From: Burkholderiales bacterium PBB2
Lineage (GTDB): Bacteria; Pseudomonadota; Gammaproteobacteria; Burkholderiales; Burkholderiaceae_C
DNA: 50,341 nucleotides
Assembly: GCA_002255955.1 (NCBI GenBank)
Contig: NKIM01000034.1
Coordinates: 1-50,341, forward strand
Reading direction: 5' to 3'
Part shown: piece after piece, positions 33,305-42,238 of the stretch
Position numbering within the stretch: position 1 is the stretch's first letter
Layout of the letters: every line of letters starts with the position of its first letter
The notes under the pieces: generated by a model
Told to the model about the DNA's origin: nothing
Databases searched by the model: none
What the model saw: only the letters and a program-made list of their open reading frames with translations
Position numbers and translations under genes: made by a program

Positions 33305-36300
33305 ATGAAAACCAAGAAATCCTCGTCCCTGAACCACAGCTACCGCCTGGTCTGGAGTGAGCTGAGCCAGGCCTTTGTCGCCGTGGCCGAACACACGGCC
33401 GGCCGCGGCAAGCGCGCCTCCGGCGCCCTGCTGCTCTCGACCGTCCTGGCCACCGGCGCGCAGGCGCAAGCCCCAAGCGCGCAAGCGCCACCGGCCCTGG
33501 CCCTGCCCAGCGGCGCCAGCGTGGTCGCGGGCCAGGCCCAGCTGGTGCAGAACCAGCCGGGTCAGCTGCGCGTGCAGCAGGCCAGCGACAAGCTGATCAT
33601 GAACTGGAGCCAGTTCAATATCGGTCGCGACGCGCAAGTGCGCTTCGAGCAACCGGGCAGCCAGAGCATCGCGCTCAACCGCGTCACCGGCAGCGAGGCC
33701 AGCGCCATCTTCGGCAGCCTTCAGTCGAACGGCCAGGTCTGGCTGGTCAACCCGAACGGCGTGGTCTTCGGCCGCACGGCGCAGGTCGATGTGGGCGGCC
33801 TGGTGGCCAGCTCGCTGAACATTTCGGATGCCGACTTTCTGGCCGGCCGCGCCCACTTCAAGGGCAGCAGCACGGCCGGCCAGGTCGAGAACAGCGGCCG
33901 CCTGAGCAGCAAGGCCGCAGGCGGCGTGATCGCCCTGATCGCGCCGCAGGTGGACAACAGCGGCCAGATCCACACGCCCGGCGGCAGCGCCCTGCTGGGC
34001 GCCGGTGAACAGGTCAGCCTGGACCTGAACGGCGACGGCCTGCTCAGCCTCTCGGTCGAGCGCGCGGCGCTGCAAGCCCAGATCGGCCACAGCGGCGAGA
34101 TCCACGCCGCTGGCGGCCTGGTGCAGCTGAGCGCCCAAGCCGCGGGCGCCCTGCGCGCCAGCGTGGTCAACAGCAGCGGCCTGATCGAAGCCAGCAGCCT
34201 GAGCCAGCAAGGCGGCCGCATCGTGCTGGACGGCGGCGCGAATGGCGAGGTGAGCCTCACCGGCACGCTCGACGCCCACAGCGAGGCCAGCCGCGGTGGC
34301 CGCATCGAGGTGAAGGGCGCGCAGCTGAGCCTGCGCGACGGCGCCGGGCTGGATGCCAGCGGCGCCACCGGCGGCGGCCAGATCCATGTCGGCGGCGGCT
34401 GGCAAGGCCAGGACGCCCAGCATCCGAACGCCCAGAGCCTGAAGGCCGACGCCAGCGTGCAAGCCCTGGCCAATGCCAGCAAGACCGGCGACGGCGGCGA
34501 GGTGGTGTTCTGGTCCGATGGCCGCACCGAATTCGCCGGCCGCATCGAGGTGCGCGGTGGCGCCGAGGGCGGCAACGGCGGCCGCGCCGAAGTCTCGGGC
34601 AAGCAGGAGCTGGCCTACAGCGGCCGCACCGATGCGCGGGCGGCAAAGGGGCGGACGGGGGATCTGTTGCTGGACCCCAGCACGCTCGAGATTCGCGGAG
34701 GCGGCTCCGGCAGCGGCAGTCTCAGCGGATCGGTGGTCTATGAGAAAGACTTGGAGGCCCAGTCCGCCAACATCGTGCTCGAAGCCACCAACAACATCAC
34801 CTTCAAGGACCTGCGCGCCACCGGCAGCACGGACGGTGTGCTGGATCTGGCCGACGGTGTGAGCTTCACCGCCGTGGCCGGCCGCGGCGGGCAAATGGGC
34901 AGCGATCCGGGCGACAAGATCGGTGTGATTCGCTTTGAACAGAAAGAGGACACCTTGCGCGTCAACGGCGCCGCCGGCATCTTGCTAATCGCCTCCAACT
35001 GGAACTCGGGCGAAACGGACGCAGTCAACGGAGGCAGGGCCTCGGTGATCAATGTCCCGCACCTGGTGGCAACGGGTGCAGGTGGTAACCCCTCCGGGTC
35101 GCTGCGCAACTATGACCTTCGCTCAGCAACGCCCGGTGCCGTCGATCCCGGCACCATCACCGTCTTCGGCGCCAACGGCATCACGATTGGCGGCAGCGTC
35201 AACAGCCAGGGCGGCTATGTTCGCCTGTGGGCCGATGCCGATTCGGGCACCGGGGGCGCCTTCACCCTGAACGCTCCGATCAGCACTGCAGGTGGCAACG
35301 TCTACCTGGCTTCGGGTCGCGGCGGCATCACCATGAATGGCCGCATCGATGTCGGCGCGGGGCGGCTGTTCTTTGACCGCGAGACCGGGTCCTACCCCGG
35401 CGGCGTCGGCCCGGACGGCCCCAAGATTCTGGCCGGCCAGATCCATGCCACCGGCGACATCGACGTCAACACCGCCTTCACTTTCAAGGGCGGCGCGAGC
35501 ATCTTCACTGACGGCACCATCCGTTTCGGCAGCGTCGGCGTCAATCTCGACACGGGCACCGGCGTCCTGACCCTGCGTGCCGACAAGGTCGACTGGGGCA
35601 CCGCCACCCTCAACAACCTGAGCACCGCCTCGCTGCGCCTGGAGCCCTACGACAAGGCCACCAATATGGTCTTGGGCGACGCCAATGGCTTCGCCTCGCC
35701 GGCCACGCTGAACAAGCTGCCCGGCGTCAAGAACCTGACCATCGGCCGCGAAGACGGCACCGGCACCATCAGCGTGCCGGGCAACTTCAGCTTCAGCGCC
35801 AGCGGCTCGTTCGAGATGGTCAACAAGACGGTGGACATCAGCGCCGGCACCCTGACCAACACCAGCGGCGGCATCACGCTGACCGGCGACACCATCAACA
35901 TCAGCCAGACCGTCACTGCCAACGCAGGCGCCGGCAAGGTCACCCTGCGCCAGATGACAGCCACCAACGAGCTGCATCTGGGCACAGGCCTGAGCAACGC
36001 CACCCTGGGCCAGATCAGCGCGGCCACGCTGGAGGTGGGCCGCAGCGATGGCGGCAATCTGGTCTTTGACAACGACATCAGCACCCTGGCCAGCACCGTG
36101 CACCTGAAGAGCGGGCAGCGCGTGATCGGCGTCAACGGCGGCGTGTCGGCCAGCCGCGTCGCCGTGAGCGCAGGCGCCGGCGCCACGCTGACCGACAGCC
36201 GCTTCGACTTCAGCACCCTGGCCCTTTCGGTCGGTGGCGACACCGAGGTGCAGCAGTTGGGCCATGCAGGCTGGAGCCTCGGTTCGGTTGACGGCTTGAA

Positions 36301-39300
36301 CGGCCTGACGGTCAAGGCTGGCAGCAGCCCGACGGTGCAGCTGCAGGCCCAGGGCCGCCTGGGCTTGAACGCCCCGCTGGCACTCAACAACAGCAGCGCC
36401 ACCCTGCAGCTGCAGTCGGCCAGCGGCTTCGACGCCGAGAGCGCCGCACTCAGCGGCCAGAGCCGCAGCACGCTGGAATTCAGCGTCAGCGGCGCGCAAA
36501 GCGCGGTGCACATCGGCGGCACGGGCGGCCAGCTGAGCGCGGCCTCGATCGCCAAGCTGGCCGGCGTGGACACCCTGCGCCTGCTGGCCAGCGACGACAC
36601 CGTGCTGGCCCATGCCTTCAGCGCCTCGGTGCAGAACAAGGTCGACATCCAGACCCAGCGCCTGACGGTGGACGGCGCCCTCAGCACCAGCAGCGGCAGC
36701 CTGCACCTGAATGCGGCCCAGGGCGGCCTGCAGCTGGACACAGCCGTCACGGCCGCCAACACCTTGTCGCTGAACGATCAGGCCGGTGTGGGCATCTCAA
36801 GCCGCGGCGTGTTGACGGCCCCCAAGCTCGCTGTGCGCAGCAGCGGCAGCGTGCAGCTCAAGCCGGGCAGCAGCGCCCATCAAGTGGACGAAATCGCCGC
36901 CGAGGTGGGGGACCTGGCCTTCAAGAACAGCCGCCGCTTGACCGTGGGCAGTGCCGACGGCCTGAACGGCGTGCGCGCCAGCGGCAGCGTGGACCTGCGT
37001 AGCAGCGGCGCCAGCAGCGATCTGGTGCTGAACCAGGCGGTGGTCGCCAGCAACAGCGCCAAGGTCGCCTTGCCCTTGCTGCTGGAAGCCGGCCGCCACT
37101 TCATCAACAACGCAGGCAGCAGCGCGGTCCAGGCCAGCGATGGCGCCTGGCGCATCTACTCGACCGACCCGCGCCAAGACGTACGCGGCGGCCTGACGCC
37201 AGCCTTCAAGCAGTACGACGCCAGCAGCGCCAGCACCGTGCTGGGCCAGGGCAACGGCATGCTCTACCGCGTAGCACCCGTGCTGCAAGCCCAACTCAGC
37301 GGCACGGTCAGCAAGATCTACGACGGCAACACCACCGCCACGCTGAATGCCAACCAGCTGCAGATCACCACGGGCGCCATCGACGGCGACAGCGTGAGCC
37401 TGGGCAGCGCACAAGCCGTGTACGACAGCAAGAACGTGGGCAATGGCAAGACCGTTTCGGTCAGCCATATGAACATCACGGCCAGCGCTCAAGCCGGCAG
37501 CGTGGCGGTCTACGGCTACCGAAGCCAGGCGGTGAGCGCCGACATCGGCGTCATCACCCCGCGCAGCCTCGACGCCACCGGCCTGCAAGTGGCCGACAAG
37601 GTCTACGACGGCAACAGCCGCGCCGAGCTGCTGGCCTCCAGCCTCAGCGGCATGGTGGAAGGCGATGCCCTGAGCCTCAGTGGCAGCGCCGCTTTTGCCG
37701 ACAAAAACGCGGGCCGCAACAAGGCCGTGGCCATCAGCGGCCTGGCACTCGGCGGCGCCGATGCCGGCAACTATCTGCTGAGCAGCGACCGGGCCAGCGC
37801 CCAGGCGACGATCACGGCCAAGACGATCTCCGCCGGCGCCTCCAGCGTGGCCGGCAAGGTCTACGACGGCAGCACGGCCGCCACCGTCACGGCAGGCGCC
37901 CTGCAAGGTGTGATCGGCGATGACCGCGTCGGCCTGCAAGCAAACGCCCAGTTTGCCGACAAGAACGCCGGCAAGGACAAGGCCGCCACCATTGCTCTGG
38001 CCTTGAGCGGCGGCGATGCCGGCAACTACCAGCTGGCCAGCGGCACGCAAGCCGCACAAGCCGACATCACGGCCAAGACGATCACGGCCGGCGCGTCGAC
38101 GGTGGCCGGCAAGGTCTACGACGGCAGCACGGCCGCCAGCGTGACGGCCGGCGCCCTGCACGGCCTGGTCGACGGTGACCGCGTCGGCCTGCAAGCCAGC
38201 GCCCAGTTCGCCGACAAGAACGCCGGCAAGGACAAAGCCGCCACCGTGAGCCTGGCCCTGAGCGGCGCCGGTGCCCGCAATTACCAGCTGGTCAGCAGCA
38301 CGCAAGCCGCCACCGCCGACATTGCGGCCAAGTCGATCACGGCCGTCGCCGCGATCGTGGCCGGCAAGGTCTACGACGGCAGCACGACCGCCAGCGTCAC
38401 AGCCGGCGCCCTGCAAGGCCTGGTCGGCAATGACCAGGTCGGCCTGCAAGCCAACGCCCAGTTCGCGGACAAGAACGCCGGCAAGGACAAAGCCGCGACC
38501 GTGAGCTTGAACCTGAACGGTGCCGATGCCGGTAACTACCAGCTGTCCAGCAGCACGCAAGCCGCCAAGGCCGACATCGCCCAGCGCCAGCTGAGCGCCG
38601 CGGACCTGCAAGCCGAGGGCAAGCGCTACGACGGCAGCACCCAGGCCAGCCTGGGCGCCTTGCAGCTCCAGGGCGTGCTGACCGGCGATCAGGTGCAAGG
38701 CCAGGTGCTGGGGCAGTTCCTGGATGCGGCCGTGGGCAGCGACAAGCCGGTGCAGATCAGCAGCGTGCAGCTGAGCGGTGCCGACGCACAGAACTACAGC
38801 CTGTCCGCGGCCAGCATCCAGGCCAGCGGCAGCATCAGCGCCCCACCAGCCAGCGATGCCACGGCCGCCACCTCCATCACCCCGCCGGGTGGCAACAGCA
38901 CGCGCTCGGGCGGCCAGGCCGGTGCCGGTGCGGGCACAGGTGTGGGTACGGGCGGGGCCATCTCGCCACTCGGCGGCGATGCCACGAACACGGCGGGCAG
39001 CCAACTGGTGGAGTTCAAAACGGGCCCGGGCGGCGCGACGCTGAGCGCCGACGCAGCTGGCGGCAGCCAGGGTCTGGGCGGCGCCGCTGCATCGGAACTC
39101 AAGGGTGGCGGCAGCGTCGCCCGCTTCGACACCGAGCAAGCGCTGTCGGCCCACGGCCGCGTCAGCATCGCCGTGGCGCAGGGCCCGCTGGAGCAGCCAC
39201 TGGCCGCCGATGTGCCGTTGTTCAGCCAACACGCCAGCGCGGCGCTGGAACCGCTGGGCCAGTTCAAGCTGACCGATCTGGGCGACAGCCTGGCCGTGGT

Positions 39301-39568
39301 GCGCGGCTCCCAGCAGCCCTCGCCCCTGCCGGAGCCGCAGCGCAGCCTGCGCTACAGCGGTGAAGCCTTGCTGGTGCTGCCTGGCGATCAAACCAGCAGT
39401 TTGCGCCTGAGCTTTGGTGAAGACGGCAGCCTGCGGGTGCGCACGCCGGCCGCCGCCGCCGAGCTGGGCCACGAGCTGCTCAGCGCCTACGCCTTGAGTG
39501 CGCTCAAGCGCGATGCCGGCATCGGCGTCGACCAGGTTCGCTCGGTGGTCCTGAGCTACGTGGAGTGA
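33305..39568 (+). CDS. Filamentous-haemagglutinin-type exoprotein TpsA with YDG repeats
   Basis: The 2087-residue product is the secreted partner of the TpsB gene 70 bp upstream. It has an extended signal peptide (ESPR: NHSYRLVWSELSQAFVAVAEH, then a hydrophobic segment ending ATGAQAQ), the TPS domain with NQPGQLRVQ, MNWSQFNIG and NPNGVVFG (about 149-156), a long beta-helix of Gly/Ser/Asn-rich repeats, and six YDG-type repeats starting near 37,306, 37,591, 37,849, 38,104, 38,359 and 38,614 (about 85 residues each). A Gly/Thr linker and a roughly 200-residue C-terminal domain follow. Likely a surface adhesin or matrix component. Confidence 0.92.
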   Translation: MKTKKSSSLNHSYRLVWSELSQAFVAVAEHTAGRGKRASGALLLSTVLATGAQAQAPSAQAPPALALPSGASVVAGQAQLVQNQPGQLRVQQASDKLIMNWSQFNIGRDAQVRFEQPGSQSIALNRVTGSEASAIFGSLQSNGQVWLVNPNGVVFGRTAQVDVGGLVASSLNISDADFLAGRAHFKGSSTAGQVENSGRLSSKAAGGVIALIAPQVDNSGQIHTPGGSALLGAGEQVSLDLNGDGLLSLSVERAALQAQIGHSGEIHAAGGLVQLSAQAAGALRASVVNSSGLIEASSLSQQGGRIVLDGGANGEVSLTGTLDAHSEASRGGRIEVKGAQLSLRDGAGLDASGATGGGQIHVGGGWQGQDAQHPNAQSLKADASVQALANASKTGDGGEVVFWSDGRTEFAGRIEVRGGAEGGNGGRAEVSGKQELAYSGRTDARAAKGRTGDLLLDPSTLEIRGGGSGSGSLSGSVVYEKDLEAQSANIVLEATNNITFKDLRATGSTDGVLDLADGVSFTAVAGRGGQMGSDPGDKIGVIRFEQKEDTLRVNGAAGILLIASNWNSGETDAVNGGRASVINVPHLVATGAGGNPSGSLRNYDLRSATPGAVDPGTITVFGANGITIGGSVNSQGGYVRLWADADSGTGGAFTLNAPISTAGGNVYLASGRGGITMNGRIDVGAGRLFFDRETGSYPGGVGPDGPKILAGQIHATGDIDVNTAFTFKGGASIFTDGTIRFGSVGVNLDTGTGVLTLRADKVDWGTATLNNLSTASLRLEPYDKATNMVLGDANGFASPATLNKLPGVKNLTIGREDGTGTISVPGNFSFSASGSFEMVNKTVDISAGTLTNTSGGITLTGDTINISQTVTANAGAGKVTLRQMTATNELHLGTGLSNATLGQISAATLEVGRSDGGNLVFDNDISTLASTVHLKSGQRVIGVNGGVSASRVAVSAGAGATLTDSRFDFSTLALSVGGDTEVQQLGHAGWSLGSVDGLNGLTVKAGSSPTVQLQAQGRLGLNAPLALNNSSATLQLQSASGFDAESAALSGQSRSTLEFSVSGAQSAVHIGGTGGQLSAASIAKLAGVDTLRLLASDDTVLAHAFSASVQNKVDIQTQRLTVDGALSTSSGSLHLNAAQGGLQLDTAVTAANTLSLNDQAGVGISSRGVLTAPKLAVRSSGSVQLKPGSSAHQVDEIAAEVGDLAFKNSRRLTVGSADGLNGVRASGSVDLRSSGASSDLVLNQAVVASNSAKVALPLLLEAGRHFINNAGSSAVQASDGAWRIYSTDPRQDVRGGLTPAFKQYDASSASTVLGQGNGMLYRVAPVLQAQLSGTVSKIYDGNTTATLNANQLQITTGAIDGDSVSLGSAQAVYDSKNVGNGKTVSVSHMNITASAQAGSVAVYGYRSQAVSADIGVITPRSLDATGLQVADKVYDGNSRAELLASSLSGMVEGDALSLSGSAAFADKNAGRNKAVAISGLALGGADAGNYLLSSDRASAQATITAKTISAGASSVAGKVYDGSTAATVTAGALQGVIGDDRVGLQANAQFADKNAGKDKAATIALALSGGDAGNYQLASGTQAAQADITAKTITAGASTVAGKVYDGSTAASVTAGALHGLVDGDRVGLQASAQFADKNAGKDKAATVSLALSGAGARNYQLVSSTQAATADIAAKSITAVAAIVAGKVYDGSTTASVTAGALQGLVGNDQVGLQANAQFADKNAGKDKAATVSLNLNGADAGNYQLSSSTQAAKADIAQRQLSAADLQAEGKRYDGSTQASLGALQLQGVLTGDQVQGQVLGQFLDAAVGSDKPVQISSVQLSGADAQNYSLSAASIQASGSISAPPASDATAATSITPPGGNSTRSGGQAGAGAGTGVGTGGAISPLGGDATNTAGSQLVEFKTGPGGATLSADAAGGSQGLGGAAASELKGGGSVARFDTEQALSAHGRVSIAVAQGPLEQPLAADVPLFSQHASAALEPLGQFKLTDLGDSLAVVRGSQQPSPLPEPQRSLRYSGEALLVLPGDQTSSLRLSFGEDGSLRVRTPAAAAELGHELLSAYALSALKRDAGIGVDQVRSVVLSYVE
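37591..38868 (+). repeat. Tandem 255-bp repeats encoding YDG domains
   Basis: The phrase coding GKVYDGST recurs with exact 255-bp spacing at 37849, 38104 and 38359, and a diverged copy starts at 38614; the copy at 37591 is 258 bp earlier. The three central copies are nearly identical in DNA over long stretches (for example the segment coding FADKNAGKDKAAT). This arrangement favours copy-number change by recombination. Confidence 0.85.
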
Positions 39569-39732
39569 GGCCCAACCCAAGGCGCTGAGCCCGCACGCAC
39601 GAAAACAACGGAGGAAAGCAGGCCCATCGCGGCCCTGTCGCCAAGCCGGCGCAAGACCGGCACATCTCGCTCTTCGCAGCAGCCCGGCCCAGACCGGCGC
39701 GCAAGAGCCCCCTGGCTGGGGGACGCAGCCCA

Positions 39733-39776
39733 AGGCCCCGAGACGCGCATCGCGCCGTCCGGGGCTTTGTCTTTTC
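39733..39776 (+). terminator. Rho-independent terminator after tpsA
   Basis: GGCCCCG (39734-39740) pairs with CGGGGC (39760-39765), with an inner GACGCG/CGCGCC-like pairing, followed by TTTGTCTTTT. It lies about 165 bp after the tpsA stop. Confidence 0.75.
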
Positions 39777-39796
39777 TGATGCGCTCGCCGGGGCAT

Positions 39797-39832
39797 AAAA
39801 AAAGGCCCCGCGGCTGGGCAGCCAACGGGGCC
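39797..39832 (-). terminator. Rho-independent terminator of the M35 peptidase gene
   Basis: On the minus strand a stem of GGCCCCG with CGGGGCC and an inner GGCT/AGCC stem is followed by TTTTTTT. It lies 85 bp past the peptidase stop. Confidence 0.85.
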
Positions 39833-39916
39833 AACGAGGGGAGAGGTCAAGAATCAGCAGTCCATCGAAACACGGCGTCCGGGACGGGCTCGTCCGCCAC
39901 GGACACCGCTCAAGCA

Positions 39917-40999
39917 TCAAGGCAGCGGCGGGCTGTTCTCCGCGAAATACTCGTGGCTGTCGGCGTTGTCCAGGGCCTTGGTCGGATTGGACAGGGCCAG
40001 GGACTTGGCCGCGCTCTGGCCATAGGCCCAATCGTCGGTGGCGGCCACCACATTGAAGTGCGTCATTTCGTGCACCAGGGTGCCGGCCTTGGAGTCGGTG
40101 CCGGTCAGCGGCGCGCTCCAGAAGGCATTGCAGACGTAGATCTTGTAAGGCTGGGTCGGGTAGACGTAGGCGAAGTAGCTCTGCTTGCAGCTGCAGTCCA
40201 GCGTGACGGCCTTGTTCTTGAAGGCGTCGGTGGCCGCGGCGTAGTGCGATTTGGCCGTGTTCCAGCGCGCGCTGGTGAATGCACCGAACCAGGTCTTGTA
40301 GCGGGTCGTGCCCGAGGGCGTGCCGCTCAGATAGCTCAGGGCATTCTGCGAATAGGTGGTGGCGGCGCTGAAGGCGCTGGCGAGGGTGGACTTCTGCGAT
40401 GCCGTGCAGTTGCCGGTGTAGCTGACGCTGCCGGCCAGCGAGGGGTTCTGCGGCTCGACCTGCACCCGGGACTCGGCCAGCGGGCTGCGGCCTTCCAGCC
40501 AGAGGTAGGTCGGTGCCAGCTCGCCGAGGGTGGCGGCACCCGACTGCTTGCCCAGGCCGATGTACTCGATGGCGTAGCGGCCGTTCTGGCTCAGATCGTA
40601 GGTGCCGGTCAGCTCGGCCTCGAAGGTCTGGGTTTCGCCGGCGGCCAGGGTCAGGTAGTCGGCCTCGGCCAGCGGGCCACGCTTGACCACCGGGCCGGTG
40701 TAGTCCACCGGCTGGCCGTCACGGCTGATGCGGAACAGCGCCGACATCGGCGCCGCGCCCGGCAGCTGCGAGCGCAGGATCTGGCGCGGCTGACGGCTGA
40801 TGTTGGTGATGCTGACGCTGACGTGCACATCGACATCGCCCTTGAGCACCGGTTGGGCCACCGACAGGCGCACCTCGAAGCCACTGGCAGCGGCAGCCTG
40901 GGCAGGAACGGCCACCGTGCAGACCAAGGCAGCCACGGCCACAGGCAGCAAGGAGCCGAGCGAGGCAGCGCGGGAACGCGAGGCAAAGGAACGGAACAT
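39917..40999 (-). CDS. Secreted M35-family (aspzincin) metalloendopeptidase, peptidyl-Lys type
   Basis: The 360-residue product has a signal peptide (SLLPVAVAALVCTVAVPAQA, cleavage near residue 37), a beta-sandwich-like propeptide/N-terminal domain and a C-terminal aspzincin protease domain. The zinc site is HEMTH (310-314), with the third ligand Asp in ATDDWAYGQ, and the closing NADSHEYFAEN segment matches fungal peptidyl-Lys metalloendopeptidases. Six cysteines in the catalytic part suggest disulfides. It would act outside the cell. ATG 40999 follows TTGGAG. A 23-bp motif shared with the lanthipeptide locus lies 130 bp upstream. Confidence 0.9.
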   Translation of the reverse strand: MFRSFASRSRAASLGSLLPVAVAALVCTVAVPAQAAAASGFEVRLSVAQPVLKGDVDVHVSVSITNISRQPRQILRSQLPGAAPMSALFRISRDGQPVDYTGPVVKRGPLAEADYLTLAAGETQTFEAELTGTYDLSQNGRYAIEYIGLGKQSGAATLGELAPTYLWLEGRSPLAESRVQVEPQNPSLAGSVSYTGNCTASQKSTLASAFSAATTYSQNALSYLSGTPSGTTRYKTWFGAFTSARWNTAKSHYAAATDAFKNKAVTLDCSCKQSYFAYVYPTQPYKIYVCNAFWSAPLTGTDSKAGTLVHEMTHFNVVAATDDWAYGQSAAKSLALSNPTKALDNADSHEYFAENSPPLP

Positions 41000-41128
41000 G
41001 GGGTGGGTACTCCAAAAAATAGCGGTCGAGAGGGGATGTGAGTTCGCAGAGCCCCTGGGCTTCAAGACGCGCTGAAGGCAGGGGCGAGGCGTGCCGCCAC
41101 TCTAGGCAAGCCCAGGCCCGGCTCACAC

Positions 41129-41151
41129 TGTCAGTTCTTACAGCTGGGAGC
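41129..41151. promoter_or_regulatory. 23-bp dyad motif, copy 1
   Basis: The motif has the dyad form CTGTCA-N4-TTACAG followed by CTGGGAGC. A second copy, identical at 21 of 23 positions, lies upstream of the lanthipeptide precursor at 45935-45957. Copy 1 sits 144 bp before the exported hydrolase start and 130 bp before the divergent M35 peptidase start, so it could control either. Confidence 0.55.
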
Positions 41152-41272
41152 CGTTCGCCCACACCGCTAGCCACCCGTCGCGCACTTCGGCCATTCGTCG
41201 CGCAGCGGCACCAGGCCACCAGGGCCTTGCCAACAATGCGATCCATTCCCAGCCACCTCAGCGGAGACCGCC

Positions 41273-42238
41273 ATGCACCAGCAACACCACGGCCTGACAG
41301 CCACCCTCTGCCACATCGGCGCCAGCCTGGTCTTCGCCGGCTTCACGGTGCTGAGCGATCATGCGAGCGCCCAAGCGAACGCTCAGGCCAGCGCTCAGAC
41401 GAGCGCTCAGGCCACACCCGAAAAATTCCAGGACCTGCAGATCAGCCGCAGCGGCGAGGGCCGGCCCGTGCTGATGATCCCCGGCCTGAACAGCCCCGCC
41501 AGTGTCTGGACCGAGACCTGCGCCCAGCTGCAACCGGGCGTACGCTGCCTGATGGTGCAGCTGCCCGGCTTTGCCGGCAGCCCGGCCCTGAGCAAGCCTG
41601 AGGACTTTCTGCAGCAGATGAAGGGGCAGCTGCAAGCCTTGCTCCAGCAGGAAGCGCCCCAGGGCGCCACCGTGGTCGGCCACAGCCTCGGCGGCGTGCT
41701 GGGCCTGATGCTGGCGGCAGACAAGCAAGGCCAGACGACGGTGAAGCAGCTGGTGGTGGTGGACTCCCTGCCCTTTCTGCCCGGGATCCAGAACCCGGCC
41801 GCCACGGTCGAGCAGGTCAAGCCCATGGCCGAGGGCATGCGTCAGGGCATGCGCAATGCCCCGGCCGAGGGCCTGCGCGCCCAGCTGACACCGATGATGG
41901 CCGGCATGACCCGCCAGAGCGAGCGCATCGAGGATCTGGTGCAGTGGGGCCTGAGCAGCGACCGCCACACCACGGCCCAGGCCATGTACGAACTCTGGAC
42001 CACCGATCTGCGGCCACTGCTGCCCCAGATCCAGGTGCCGACCACGGTGCTGGGCGCCTGGGCCGCTTACGAACGCATGGGCAGCACCCAAGCCAGCACC
42101 CGCGCCATCTTCGAGCGTCAGTACGCCGATCTGAAGGGCCTGAACCTGCAGATGAGCGACAAGGGCTACCACTTCCTGATGTGGGACGACCCGAGCCTGG
42201 TGGTCGGCGCCATCAAGAAAGCCCTGATCGCTAACTGA
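41273..42238 (+). CDS. Exported alpha/beta hydrolase
   Basis: The 321-residue product has a signal peptide (LCHIGASLVFAGFTVLSDHASA, cleavage near residue 34) followed by a repetitive Ala-Gln-Ser stretch, then an alpha/beta hydrolase domain. Motifs are LMIPGLNSPASVW, nucleophile elbow VVGHSLGGVLG, and a C-terminal DKGYHFLMWDDP with the catalytic His. Substrate is unknown; esterase-like. The last 8 bp overlap the convergent chrA gene. The ATG follows AGCGGAGA. Confidence 0.88.
   Translation: MHQQHHGLTATLCHIGASLVFAGFTVLSDHASAQANAQASAQTSAQATPEKFQDLQISRSGEGRPVLMIPGLNSPASVWTETCAQLQPGVRCLMVQLPGFAGSPALSKPEDFLQQMKGQLQALLQQEAPQGATVVGHSLGGVLGLMLAADKQGQTTVKQLVVVDSLPFLPGIQNPAATVEQVKPMAEGMRQGMRNAPAEGLRAQLTPMMAGMTRQSERIEDLVQWGLSSDRHTTAQAMYELWTTDLRPLLPQIQVPTTVLGAWAAYERMGSTQASTRAIFERQYADLKGLNLQMSDKGYHFLMWDDPSLVVGAIKKALIAN

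Larger units (their letters stand above)
39569..39916. other. Convergent 3' region between tpsA and the M35 peptidase
   Basis: The 348-bp gap holds no gene I can support. It contains the two opposing terminators listed separately. The remaining sequence has no recognisable promoter, as expected between convergent genes. Confidence 0.6.

Noticed and set aside
33254-34894. Long minus-strand frames antisense to tpsA (33254-34894, 35123-36706, 36797-39850)
   Set aside because: Shadows of the repetitive tpsA frame, rich in Ala/Gly/His/Asp without domain signals.
37591-38868. Possible CRISPR or satellite array
   Set aside because: The repeats are in frame, 255 bp long and encode protein domains; no short repeat-spacer pattern.
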